A stretch of DNA of 64,000 bases from Chryseosolibacter sp036402075 (lineage in GTDB: Bacteria; Bacteroidota; Bacteroidia; Cytophagales; Cyclobacteriaceae), in contig DASWTP010000142.1 of the NCBI GenBank assembly GCA_036402075.1, positions 1 through 64,000 of the forward strand, in the 5' to 3' direction. Below the pieces are notes generated by a model, which worked only from the letters and a program-made list of their open reading frames with translations, was not told the origin of the DNA and ran no database searches. Positions within the stretch are counted from its first letter, which is position 1, and each line of letters starts with the position of its first letter. The position numbers and the translations under genes were made by a program. Positions 24,567-32,585 of this stretch are shown here, one piece after another.

Positions 24567-24618
24567 AGCAGCATCCACCGCCACAGCATCCGCCATCGTT
24601 TCTTCTGATGTTTTTCAT
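24565..24618 (-). CDS. Possible 17-residue Cys/Gly-rich peptide
   Basis: A complete ATG-TAA frame encodes MKNIRRNDGGCCGGGCC, convergent with sigZ and meeting its terminator. The four Cys in two CC pairs spaced by GGG, after a basic head, suggest a metal- or thiol-active peptide. No promoter or ribosome-binding site is obvious, and such a short frame can arise by chance. The Cys-ended SigZ tail next to it makes it worth noting. Confidence 0.4.
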   Translation of the reverse strand: MKNIRRNDGGCCGGGCC

Positions 24619-24798
24619 AAAATTTTGAATTTGGTTTTAAGAAATTATTTATCACCCGTGGGCTTGACACGTTGACGGCCGTGTTTTCGCAAAGACTCAA
24701 AACTCATAAATATTTTTTTTGCTACCGAACACGAGGTGATATGTCTTGCGTCTTTTGTGTGCCTGTCTCGTCTTAAAGGAAACAAATCGTAAAATTCC

Positions 24799-25755
24799 AT
24801 GAAGCATCTAGTATCTCTCCTTCTTACGCTGTTTTCCATTGTAACCATCGCCCAGAAAAAAACTGATCGCGACCTGGTGCCGGCACGCGGACACTATAAG
24901 CAGCTGTCTTCGATTAATGCTGCGCCCGTTCAGGCCAACCTCGAAGTTGACAAATTGAAATTTGAAACCCCACAGCCTACGATTGAACGTAGAATGGAAC
25001 TCAAACCGCACTACCTCACTACCGTGACAGTAAATGATTTTAAAATCCCCGAAGTTCCCGCAAATAGCTCGCAACAGACAAGGGCTGAGTTAAACTATTT
25101 GTTAGCACTTCAAAATCAACGCACGGACCTTGAAGTTCAATCAAGCCTGAAGATGGCTGGAATTTACTACAACCTTCGAGTCAAGCCTGAGGATTCTACC
25201 TATCAGTTTTACAGGAACAATTTGTTTCATATCGGCCATTCTATCGGTACATGGTTTACTCCAGACAATCTGCCGGTTACAGCAAACTTTATGGCGAATG
25301 TATGGCGTGATGCCAGTTATTTCATTTGGAGCTTGAAATTCAAATATGCGCGGGTGCGCCCGAAGGTGCTCGACAAATCAATCCACAATCTTGAAGAGAC
25401 GGACTGGCCGGCATATCCGAGTGGTCATGCGGCAAACTCATACATCAATGCCTACATTTACCAGGAGCTCGCCCCGCAATTCACCGACATTTTTACAAAG
25501 GATGCCTATGACATGGCCCATTCACGCGAGATCCTTGGTGTTCACTATCCTTCCGATTCCGAGTCATCGCGAATTTTTGCGCGGCAGTTTGTCAATAAGC
25601 TTTTCTCCAACGAACAGTTTCTGAAGGATTTTGAAGAAGTGAAGAAGGAGTGGAAAGAAAAGGCGCATGAAACTTTCGAAAAGCCGCAGATCATCAAAGC
25701 GGAAGGCGCGAGTCAGGGGGCGTGTGGTGTTAAGACTTCGGAGTGCATAAAGTAG
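24799..25755 (+). CDS. Exported PAP2/vanadium-haloperoxidase-like phosphatase
   Basis: 318 residues. Signal peptide 1-18. The three PAP2 motifs are complete: KYARVRP (182-188), PSGH (207-210) and SREILGVHYPSD (242-253, with His249). This is the active site of class A acid phosphatases and phosphatidic-acid phosphatases; the soluble exported form fits a periplasmic acid phosphatase. The tail SQGACGVKTSECIK carries two Cys. The region from 24620 to 24798 before it holds no other signal that I can identify. Confidence 0.88.
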   Translation: MKHLVSLLLTLFSIVTIAQKKTDRDLVPARGHYKQLSSINAAPVQANLEVDKLKFETPQPTIERRMELKPHYLTTVTVNDFKIPEVPANSSQQTRAELNYLLALQNQRTDLEVQSSLKMAGIYYNLRVKPEDSTYQFYRNNLFHIGHSIGTWFTPDNLPVTANFMANVWRDASYFIWSLKFKYARVRPKVLDKSIHNLEETDWPAYPSGHAANSYINAYIYQELAPQFTDIFTKDAYDMAHSREILGVHYPSDSESSRIFARQFVNKLFSNEQFLKDFEEVKKEWKEKAHETFEKPQIIKAEGASQGACGVKTSECIK

Positions 25756-25781
25756 TGGAGTATTTCTTTGCGATCTGTGCG

Positions 25782-25811
25782 GAAATAACGTGTGGAAACA
25801 CGCGTTATTTC
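25782..25811. terminator. Bidirectional hairpin terminator with GAAA loop
   Basis: A 13-pair stem (GAAATAACGTGTG with CACGCGTTATTTC, one G-T pair) closes on a GAAA tetraloop between two convergent genes. The stop codon of the minus-strand gene (25805-25807) lies inside the right arm. The T-runs are short, so strength is uncertain. Confidence 0.6.
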
Positions 25812-26104
25812 TTGTTTGCTGAAGCTCGAAAAGTTGCGGTCAACGCGCCAGTATTGAACTGATCTTTAAGGTTGGAAATATTTTTTAATTTGCGATTGGC
25901 ATCATTGATCGCCTCCTGCACACTGGAATAAATTTTCGCATTTCCGTTCGCATCTGTGAGTTCTGTCCGCCAGATTCTACGATGCTCATCGTCCTTTGCT
26001 GTGAATGTTACTCTACATCCGTCTTTCTCAATTACTGAGTATTCAATGGTAAGCTCACCAATCTGCACTTCCTTCGAGAAAACCTCGTTATTCAGTATGT
26101 CCAT
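25805..26104 (-). CDS. Small hypothetical protein
   Basis: 99 residues from ATG 26104 (MDILNNEVFSKEV); the frame is open further to a GTG at 26161. There is no signal sequence. An alternating beta pattern (LTIEYSVIEKDGCRVTFTAKDDEHRRIWRTELTD) ends in a helix (SSVQEAINDANRKLKNIS). I do not recognise the family. It is divergent from a small membrane peptide gene, with a pair of palindromes between them. Confidence 0.6.
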   Translation of the reverse strand: MDILNNEVFSKEVQIGELTIEYSVIEKDGCRVTFTAKDDEHRRIWRTELTDANGNAKIYSSVQEAINDANRKLKNISNLKDQFNTGALTATFRASANKK

Positions 26105-26231
26105 GTTATCAGGGTTGTCAAGAGAGGAAAAAAACTGCGCCCGGCTGATCGAGCATAGCACGCAGAGCGCTGATAACGTGTTGTACGCTCTGAAATCGTA
26201 TCCCTACTTTCTTAGCCTCTCCCATCTTTTA

Positions 26232-26270
26232 TGGTAAAAATCTACCATGCCCAATGGTAAAAAACTACCA
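26232..26270. promoter_or_regulatory. Twin palindromic operator-like sites
   Basis: TGGTA-AAAATC-TACCA (26232-26247) and TGGTA-AAAAAC-TACCA (26255-26270) are two almost identical dyads with centres 23 bases apart. They lie between divergent genes. They would be about 43 and 66 bases upstream of the start expected from the -7 element at 26293. This is the layout of an activator or repressor that binds as two dimers. The protein is unknown. Confidence 0.6.
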
Positions 26271-26292
26271 GGGAAAATAATACTGTCGCTCG

Positions 26293-26300
26293 TACATTTG
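26293..26300 (+). promoter_or_regulatory. Bacteroidota -7 promoter element, leaderless start
   Basis: TACATTTG matches TAnnTTTG exactly and ends 4 bases before the ATG of the 37-residue ORF, so transcription should start at or next to the ATG. Confidence 0.55.
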
Positions 26301-26304
26301 TCTT

Positions 26305-26418
26305 ATGCTCAGCTTCAAAAAAGTTAAAAGCGAACTCCAGCTTCAGATCCGCGTAGCCCTTGCCTTCGCAGGCATTGTGGTGGCGATTATCATTATTGAG
26401 CAGTTATTCCTGCACTAA
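26305..26418 (+). CDS. 37-residue membrane peptide
   Basis: The frame encodes MLSFKKVKSELQLQIR followed by a hydrophobic helix (VALAFAGIVVAIIIIEQLF) and LH. It is directly preceded by a good promoter element and by two palindromic sites, so regulated expression is likely. No family is recognised. The basic N-terminus suggests that it stays inside, with one span in the inner membrane. Confidence 0.6.
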   Translation: MLSFKKVKSELQLQIRVALAFAGIVVAIIIIEQLFLH

Positions 26419-26440
26419 CGATCGTCACATTCAGGACCGC

Positions 26441-26472
26441 TGAGGAACACGAATTGTATCAAATGTTCCTCA
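26441..26472. promoter_or_regulatory. Perfect 9-base inverted repeat before the CinA-like gene
   Basis: TGAGGAACA and TGTTCCTCA are exact reverse complements separated by 14 bases, ending 10 bases before the ATG at 26483. There is no T-run. It may be an operator or a hairpin at the translation start. Confidence 0.45.
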
Positions 26473-26482
26473 TCCACGTAGT

Positions 26483-26974
26483 ATGTACGACATCGAACTA
26501 GTAAATCGAATCAAAGATATTCTGATAAGTAAAAATGAAACGCTGTCAATTGCTGAAAGCGTAACGTCAGGGCACCTGCAGGCGGCTGTTTCCCTGGCGG
26601 ATAAGGCAAGCGAATTTTACCAGGGTGGGGCCACCGCTTACAACCTCAGTCAGAAAGCAAAACTATTTCACATTGACCCGGTTCATGCTGTTAGCTGCAA
26701 CTGTGTTTCAAGCCGCGTTGCAGCCGAATTGGCAGTTGGCGCCAACAATCTCTTCAAGTCACATTGGGCGGTGGCCATCACGGGATATGCAGCACCCATT
26801 CCGGCTCTTGGGGTCAATGACTTGTTTGCTCACTGGGCCGTGGCGCGTGGTCACGAAGTGATGAAGGTTGATTTGATTACCGCAAAGCAGGATGAGTCCA
26901 TAAAGGTCCAGCTTCATTATACACATGAAGTTCTCAAAAATTTTCTAGCCCTCCTGGAGTTAACTACGCAATAG
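26483..26974 (+). CDS. CinA C-terminal-domain amidohydrolase (PncC-like)
   Basis: 163 residues, the size of stand-alone CinA-C/PncC proteins. LSIAESVTSGHLQAAVSLADKASEFYQGGATAYNLSQKAKLF matches the family signature, with the catalytic Ser in SIAES-V-T and Tyr in TAYN. PncC deamidates nicotinamide mononucleotide to recycle the pyridine nucleotide. The usual SCTGG is SVTSG here and the normal GP(G) segment is altered (GYAAP), so activity may be changed. The gene end overlaps the convergent dehydrogenase by 11 bases. Confidence 0.85.
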   Translation: MYDIELVNRIKDILISKNETLSIAESVTSGHLQAAVSLADKASEFYQGGATAYNLSQKAKLFHIDPVHAVSCNCVSSRVAAELAVGANNLFKSHWAVAITGYAAPIPALGVNDLFAHWAVARGHEVMKVDLITAKQDESIKVQLHYTHEVLKNFLALLELTTQ

Positions 26975-29882
26975 CATCCCACAGGATCTCTATTGGGTGC
27001 AGCGCTTTTCGGCCTGTGCCATCTTTAATCTGATGCCGGCAACTTGTGCCCGCAGCAGCGATCACAACGTGCTCAGGTTGCTCACGAACAGTGGGAAATA
27101 AAACCAGCTCGCCAATTTTCATGGAGATGTCAAAATGCTCCGCTTCGTACCCGAACGAACCGGCCATGCCGCAGCATCCTGATGGGATCATATGGACTTC
27201 ATTGTTTCCTAGTCGCGTGAGGATCTTTTTCACATGCGTCATGGTTGACAGCGCCTTTTGCTGGCAGTGACCATGAACTTTGATCAGCTTTCCTGAGGTT
27301 TTGAACTGCGATGGTGTAATGTTTCCCGCCTCGAGTTCCTTCGACAAGAATTCTTCGATCATCAGCGTATGGTTGCTGATTTTGATCGCAGCTTCCTTTT
27401 CCGCACCCCGCAACAGATCCGGGTATTCATCCCGGAATGTAAGAATCGCGGAAGGCTCCACGCCAATCAGTGGCGTTTCATGAGAAATCAACCCGCTGAA
27501 AAGGGCAACATTCTTTCTCGCCAGGGCACGGGCTTCTTCCAGTAATCCTTTTGAAAGGAAGCTTCGTCCTGAATCATAATGGTTGACTATCCTGATTCCG
27601 TAGCCAAGTCTATCCAATAGCTTAACCGTTGTAATCCCGATCTCCGCTTCATTGAAATTCAGGAGCTCATCAATAAACAGGTAAACGGATTTCTTTGGAT
27701 TGACCGCAGTTGGCCTGAATTCATTTTTGAGCCATTTTTTCCAGCTCATTTTTGAGAGGTGAGGCATGCTGCGGTCAGGGGCAAAGCCGATGATTTTTTT
27801 TGCCGTGCGCGCAAGCGATTTGTTATTGAAGACGAGATTGTAGCCCCACGGAGCGATAGCGGCCAGCTTCATGCCGAGGGAGAAATTTCCAATGAGCCGG
27901 CTGCGAAATGGCACTCCTTTTTCTTTGTAATACTGGTATTGCCATTCCTGCTTGAGCTTCCCCATGTCCACATTCGATGGGCATTCAGACTTGCAGCCTT
28001 TACAGCTAAGGCAGAGGTCCATCACGTCTTTGATCTCATCGTGAGCGAAGGGATTGGCTTTGTCGGAACGCGTGATCATTTCACGCAGAATGTTGGCACG
28101 TGCGCGGGTGGTATCTTTTTCGTTCCGCGTTGCCATGTAACTCGGACACATCGTCCCACCGCTCAGCTCGGTTTTGCGACAATCACCGGAACCGTTGCAT
28201 TGTTCGGCCGTGCGCAGAATGCCGAGGTTTTCGGAGAAGTCGAGAATCGTATCAAATTGTTTTGTCTCCTGATCTTTCTCGAACCGAAGAAAGGTATCCA
28301 TTGGAGGTGTATCGACAATTTTGCCAGGGTTGAAAATGCGATACGGATCCCACACTGCCTTGAGTTCACGAATAAGAGCGTAGTTGTGCTCTCCGATCAT
28401 CTGCGGAATGAACTCACCACGTAATCGCCCATCGCCATGTTCACCCGATAGTGAGCCATCATATTTTTTCACCAGCGTTGCGATTTCTTCCGCGATTGTC
28501 CGGAAAAGTCTTACGCCTTCAGTTGTCTTAAGATCGATGATTGGTCGGAGGTGCAGCTCGCCTGACCCAGCGTGTGCATAGTGAACACTATACAAACCAT
28601 GTTTTTTCAAAACTTCACCTACATCGTGGATATATGCCGGAAGGTCGTTCACATCAACTGCAGTGTCTTCGATGACAGGCACAGGTTTTTCATCGCCTGG
28701 AACATTGGACAATAGCCCTAGCCCTGCTTTACGCAAATTCCAGACTTTTTTGATATCATCTCCACCTACGATTGGATACGAATAGCCGAGTTTATTTGCC
28801 TTGAGGTCAGCAATCAGACGCTGTGCATCAAGCATGGCCTGGGCTTCTGATGCACGTGTTATTTCAGCCACAAGAATAGCCTGTGGATCACCTTCAATAA
28901 AGAATCGGTTTTCAATTTGCCCGATGTTTCGCTTTGTGGCCTCGAATACATAGTGGTCCATAAGCTCAACGGCTGATGGTTTGTGTTTCAGGGCAACAAG
29001 GTTTGCACGCAACGATTCGTCAATGCTGTTGCAGTGAATGCAGACTAGCTTTTTGAAGGGTGGATCGAGCGGTGTAAGTTTGATTTTTGCCTTGGTAACA
29101 AAAGCCAGTGTACCTTCGGAGCCTGCGATTAATGCGCTAAGGTTTAACGGCCGGCCTCCGGCAGTGAACGGTGCCATCCGTGCAACGACATCAAGGGCGT
29201 ATCCTGTATTTCTGCGTTCTATCGATGCCTTCGGAAACTGTCTCTCAATTTCTTCGCGATTCCTTCGGTCGGATAACACCCGATCAAGATGCTGGTAAAT
29301 CTTATTTTCCAGTTTCGTCCGATCCCCACTGACCTTCGCAGCAATTTCATCGCTTGTTATCTCTTTGAACAGAGCGCTTGAACCATCGGCCAGGATCGCT
29401 TCAACTTCCAGCAGGTGTTCCCGCGTGCTTCCATATACAACTGAGTTTGATCCACAGGAATTATTTCCGATCATGCCGCCAATCATCGCCCGGTTTGCAG
29501 TCGATGTCTCGGGGGCAAAAAAGAAACCGAAAGGTTTCAGGTGCTGATTCAGGTCATCCCGCACAATGCCAGGCTGAACAATTGCCCAGCCTTCTTCTTT
29601 ATTGATTTCAATGATCGAATTAAAATGCTTCGACACATCTACCACAATGCCGGCACCGACAACCTGCCCGGCAAGCGAGGTTCCGGCTGTTCGGGGAATA
29701 ATGGATGTTTTATTTTCGCGGGCAAATGTGATCAGAGTCACTAAATCTTTTTCTGAGGCAGGAATGGCAACCGCTAAAGGGATTTCCCGATATGCCGAAG
29801 CATCTGTGGCATACAGTCTTCTCATGGTTTCATCGGTGAAAAGTTCACCCTGAAGAGACTTTCGTAGATCAGCGAGGTTCAT
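26964..29882 (-). CDS. FAD-linked oxidase/Fe-S/CCG three-part dehydrogenase (D-lactate or 2-hydroxyacid type)
   Basis: 972 residues. The N-terminal FAD domain has IIPRTAGTSLAGQVVG and GSTREHLLEVEAIL. The FAD-oxidase C domain has HAGSGELHLRP and SGEHGDGRLRGE. A ferredoxin-like part follows with Cys562, 568 and 579 and a full CLSCKGCKSEC cluster (Cys624, 627, 630, 634). The C-terminal heterodisulfide-reductase-like CCG domain has HGHCQQKAL and GCCGMAG (Cys903-904). This architecture oxidises D-lactate, 2-hydroxyglutarate or glycolate and passes electrons on through the clusters. The exact substrate is not decided by sequence. It is membrane-associated at most; no helix is present. Confidence 0.88.
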   Translation of the reverse strand: MNLADLRKSLQGELFTDETMRRLYATDASAYREIPLAVAIPASEKDLVTLITFARENKTSIIPRTAGTSLAGQVVGAGIVVDVSKHFNSIIEINKEEGWAIVQPGIVRDDLNQHLKPFGFFFAPETSTANRAMIGGMIGNNSCGSNSVVYGSTREHLLEVEAILADGSSALFKEITSDEIAAKVSGDRTKLENKIYQHLDRVLSDRRNREEIERQFPKASIERRNTGYALDVVARMAPFTAGGRPLNLSALIAGSEGTLAFVTKAKIKLTPLDPPFKKLVCIHCNSIDESLRANLVALKHKPSAVELMDHYVFEATKRNIGQIENRFFIEGDPQAILVAEITRASEAQAMLDAQRLIADLKANKLGYSYPIVGGDDIKKVWNLRKAGLGLLSNVPGDEKPVPVIEDTAVDVNDLPAYIHDVGEVLKKHGLYSVHYAHAGSGELHLRPIIDLKTTEGVRLFRTIAEEIATLVKKYDGSLSGEHGDGRLRGEFIPQMIGEHNYALIRELKAVWDPYRIFNPGKIVDTPPMDTFLRFEKDQETKQFDTILDFSENLGILRTAEQCNGSGDCRKTELSGGTMCPSYMATRNEKDTTRARANILREMITRSDKANPFAHDEIKDVMDLCLSCKGCKSECPSNVDMGKLKQEWQYQYYKEKGVPFRSRLIGNFSLGMKLAAIAPWGYNLVFNNKSLARTAKKIIGFAPDRSMPHLSKMSWKKWLKNEFRPTAVNPKKSVYLFIDELLNFNEAEIGITTVKLLDRLGYGIRIVNHYDSGRSFLSKGLLEEARALARKNVALFSGLISHETPLIGVEPSAILTFRDEYPDLLRGAEKEAAIKISNHTLMIEEFLSKELEAGNITPSQFKTSGKLIKVHGHCQQKALSTMTHVKKILTRLGNNEVHMIPSGCCGMAGSFGYEAEHFDISMKIGELVLFPTVREQPEHVVIAAAGTSCRHQIKDGTGRKALHPIEILWDAIA

Positions 29883-29889
29883 AGCATGT

Positions 29890-29897
29890 CAAAAATA
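29890..29897 (-). promoter_or_regulatory. Bacteroidota -7 promoter element before the dehydrogenase
   Basis: Minus-strand TATTTTTG matches TAnnTTTG; its end lies 7 bases before the ATG at 29882, giving a very short leader. Confidence 0.45.
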
Positions 29898-29976
29898 AAT
29901 CAATCAGTGCAAACCGCACAGTTTCTCCGAGGAGAACTCTCAAAAAATGACACGCGGTGAGTGTGAGTAAAAGAGA

Positions 29977-31641
29977 TCAGGAGACCCCTTGTGCCGAGGC
30001 TGGTTTTTCCGCACTGCTCCGGAAAAGAATTTCAAACGTTGTACCCTGGTCTATTTGGCTGTTTACCGTGATTGTACCACCCAATGCTTCAACCTGGGTT
30101 TTCACCAGGAAGAGCCCAATGCCCTTTCCTTCAACATGGAAATGAAATCGTTTGTAGAGGTTAAAAATATTTTGTCCGTGCTTGGTCAGGTCGATACCAA
30201 TGCCGTTGTCCTGAAAATGGATCTTTACAAAGCCATCTTCCCGTGAGGAGGAGATATTGATCCTCAGGAATCGGTCGGGGTGGCGATACTTCAATGAGTT
30301 GCTGAGAAGGTTCAAAAAAATGCTTTCAACGTAGGCGCTTAGCGAATAGATGGTCCTCGCCACAAAATTCATCGAAATTGTTGCATTCGTTTCTGCAATC
30401 TCGTGGTTGAAGATGATCTTTAGTTTCTCCATCATCTCAGCAAGATCAATTTCAGTATAGAGCGTTGGACTGAGCCGCTGAATCGATAGAATACTGGTAA
30501 GGTCCTTTACGATGCCATCGAGTTCCTGAGAAGAGTGCTTGATCATGGCGAAGACGTTAGCCATGTCCTCAGGGTCATTTTTATCGGCAATTGATGTTAA
30601 GCCAATGAGCCGCGCGATCGGTGCGCGCAGGTTGTGCGAGATGATGTAGGCAAACTGTTCAAGCCTGTTATTTTGTTCAAGAAGCTCCTTGTTCGCAGCA
30701 GACAAATGCTGGTTTTGTCGTTCGATCTCTGAGCTCAGGCTAGCGTTCTTCGAGCTGATTGCTACTTTGATGCGTTCGAGTTCTTCATTTTTCTGCATGA
30801 GCTGGTGCGCCTGCTTTTCGATTTGGTTTTGTTGCGCTACCAGATGCTCATTATGACTCACGATTTCTTCGCTCTGCGACTGGATCTCTTCATTTTGCGC
30901 GAGAATTTCCTGGGTACGCTCGTGAACTGCGCGCTCAAGCCGTTCGTTCTGTTCTTCAAGGAGGGCATTTCGTTCGGCTTCTGAATTTTTTAACTGCTCA
31001 GCAAGGCCGACCGTTTTATTGGAAAAGTAAGCTGTATACAAAAGCGTAGGAATCACAATCAGGAGCACCGCCACCTGGAGCATATAGATATTCCGCTGCG
31101 CATCGTTATACTCCCGTTTCGCCTCTTTTGCCACCTTATCCGCAAACGCATTAACTTTTTTTGAAAAAACGCGATGATCATACCATACGCGGTAGCCGCG
31201 GTCCTCCACAAAATATTTCAAGAACTCCTGCCGCCTACCTTCATCGATCAGGTTCTTCAAATCATAGATAAAATCAAAATATCCATTGGTAGATTCTTTT
31301 ACAGCATTGAATTCATCAAGGGGGTAATTTAGGTATTCCAGGGAATTTTGGACCCGTAAAAATATCTTTGCTTTGTTGCTCAAAGCTGAGTCCATCGATG
31401 ATTTCATTGCTTTTCCGCTGTCAAGCGCATAGCCGCGCAAGCCAAGGTCCAGCAAATGTACATTTCGGATAATGTCAAGCGTGTTTACCTTGAGGGCTTC
31501 AGCCTGCTGCTGAATATCTACACTACGTTTCAAGGCTTCATTGTTGCGATGCATGAGGAGCAATTCCACAAGCAGACAAAATGCGATGATTGCCACCAGC
31601 ACAAAAACGGACTTCTTGCGGTATTTCAAATTTCCACCCAT
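29977..31641 (-). CDS. CHASE3-type membrane histidine kinase
   Basis: 554 residues. Helices at about 11-30 and 187-207 flank a periplasmic CHASE3-like domain (EALKVNTLDIIRNVHLLDLGLRGYALD). A very long Gln/Glu-rich coiled coil (215-330) follows, then HisKA with His336 (IISHNLRAPIARL) and a HATPase (LNLLSNSLKYRHPD, FQDNGIGIDL, GKGIGLFLVK). The SHNLRAP form is common in Bacteroidota kinases. No response regulator is adjacent; the nearest is at 34.4 kb. The ligand is unknown. Confidence 0.9.
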   Translation of the reverse strand: MGGNLKYRKKSVFVLVAIIAFCLLVELLLMHRNNEALKRSVDIQQQAEALKVNTLDIIRNVHLLDLGLRGYALDSGKAMKSSMDSALSNKAKIFLRVQNSLEYLNYPLDEFNAVKESTNGYFDFIYDLKNLIDEGRRQEFLKYFVEDRGYRVWYDHRVFSKKVNAFADKVAKEAKREYNDAQRNIYMLQVAVLLIVIPTLLYTAYFSNKTVGLAEQLKNSEAERNALLEEQNERLERAVHERTQEILAQNEEIQSQSEEIVSHNEHLVAQQNQIEKQAHQLMQKNEELERIKVAISSKNASLSSEIERQNQHLSAANKELLEQNNRLEQFAYIISHNLRAPIARLIGLTSIADKNDPEDMANVFAMIKHSSQELDGIVKDLTSILSIQRLSPTLYTEIDLAEMMEKLKIIFNHEIAETNATISMNFVARTIYSLSAYVESIFLNLLSNSLKYRHPDRFLRINISSSREDGFVKIHFQDNGIGIDLTKHGQNIFNLYKRFHFHVEGKGIGLFLVKTQVEALGGTITVNSQIDQGTTFEILFRSSAEKPASAQGVS

Positions 31642-31856
31642 GAAATATCAAAATGTTCACAATAATAACCCCGCAGGAGCCGTCCTCAACCTTGAAAGTA
31701 AACACGCAAAGGGTAAATTTGTTAAAGCCAGCGTCAGGGAATTTACGGTCAATATAATGAAAATTGCGATGTGTGAACCCTAATTTGGCTTTCTGAGAGA
31801 CAGTCGAAAAACCGACCTCTTCCGAGACGTTTATTGAACTTGCTTAACCTATTCGC

Positions 31857-32516
31857 ATGAAAATAAGAGCTATCATTACAGGTGTCACGGGCATGGTAGG
31901 AGAAGGTGTTTTGCACGAATCACTCAACCATCCCGATGTTGAAAGTGTGCTGGTGATAAACCGAAGGCCATGCGGAGTCAGCCATCCAAAGTTGAAAGAA
32001 ATTATCCATGCAGACTTTCATAATTTCACTTCTATTGAATCGCACCTCACAAATTATAACGCCTGTTTTTTCTGTCTTGGAGTTTCTTCCGTGGGTATGA
32101 AAGAGGCCGAGTACACCAACAAGACGTATGACCTCACCCTTCATGTTGCCAGCACACTGGCGCGGCTGAATCCCGACATGACGTTCTGCTATGTTTCCGG
32201 TGCCGGTACGGATAGTTCTGAAAAAGGCCGATCGATGTGGGCGAGAGTGAAAGGCAGGACCGAGAACGCTTTATTAAAGCTGCCGTTTAAGAAAGCCTAC
32301 ATGTTTCGCCCCGGATTTATTGAACCAACAAAGGGTCTGAAAAATACGCTTAAACTCTACCGATACATCGGCTGGCTCATTCCGGTCGTTAGGGTAGTTT
32401 CTCCAAGCTTCATTTCAACACTTCGCGACATTGGTTTAGCGATGATCCATTCGGTTACGAGGGGATATCCGAAACCGGTTCTTGAAGTGCCCGACATCAA
32501 GGCGTTAGCAAAATAA
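31857..32516 (+). CDS. NAD(P)-binding atypical short-chain dehydrogenase/epimerase
   Basis: 219 residues. The Rossmann signature GVTGMVGEGVLHESL (9-23) replaces GxxGxxG, and ACFFCLGVSSVGM, a YVSGAGTDSSEKG segment and FRPGFIEPTKG follow. This matches the atypical SDR group of NmrA/epimerase-like proteins (YbjT/HTATIP2 type). The substrate is not known. The 215 bases before it hold no gene, only an AT-rich tract. Confidence 0.85.
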   Translation: MKIRAIITGVTGMVGEGVLHESLNHPDVESVLVINRRPCGVSHPKLKEIIHADFHNFTSIESHLTNYNACFFCLGVSSVGMKEAEYTNKTYDLTLHVASTLARLNPDMTFCYVSGAGTDSSEKGRSMWARVKGRTENALLKLPFKKAYMFRPGFIEPTKGLKNTLKLYRYIGWLIPVVRVVSPSFISTLRDIGLAMIHSVTRGYPKPVLEVPDIKALAK

Positions 32517-32585
32517 GAGCCTACATGTTCAACCGGAATTTGTCGTCTGGTCAATCGTTAGTAACTTGGCGCTTTACCAGACCGT

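Noticed and set aside
27759..28424. 221-residue plus-strand frame
   Set aside because: Antisense to the FAD/Fe-S dehydrogenase, whose motifs are strong on the other strand.
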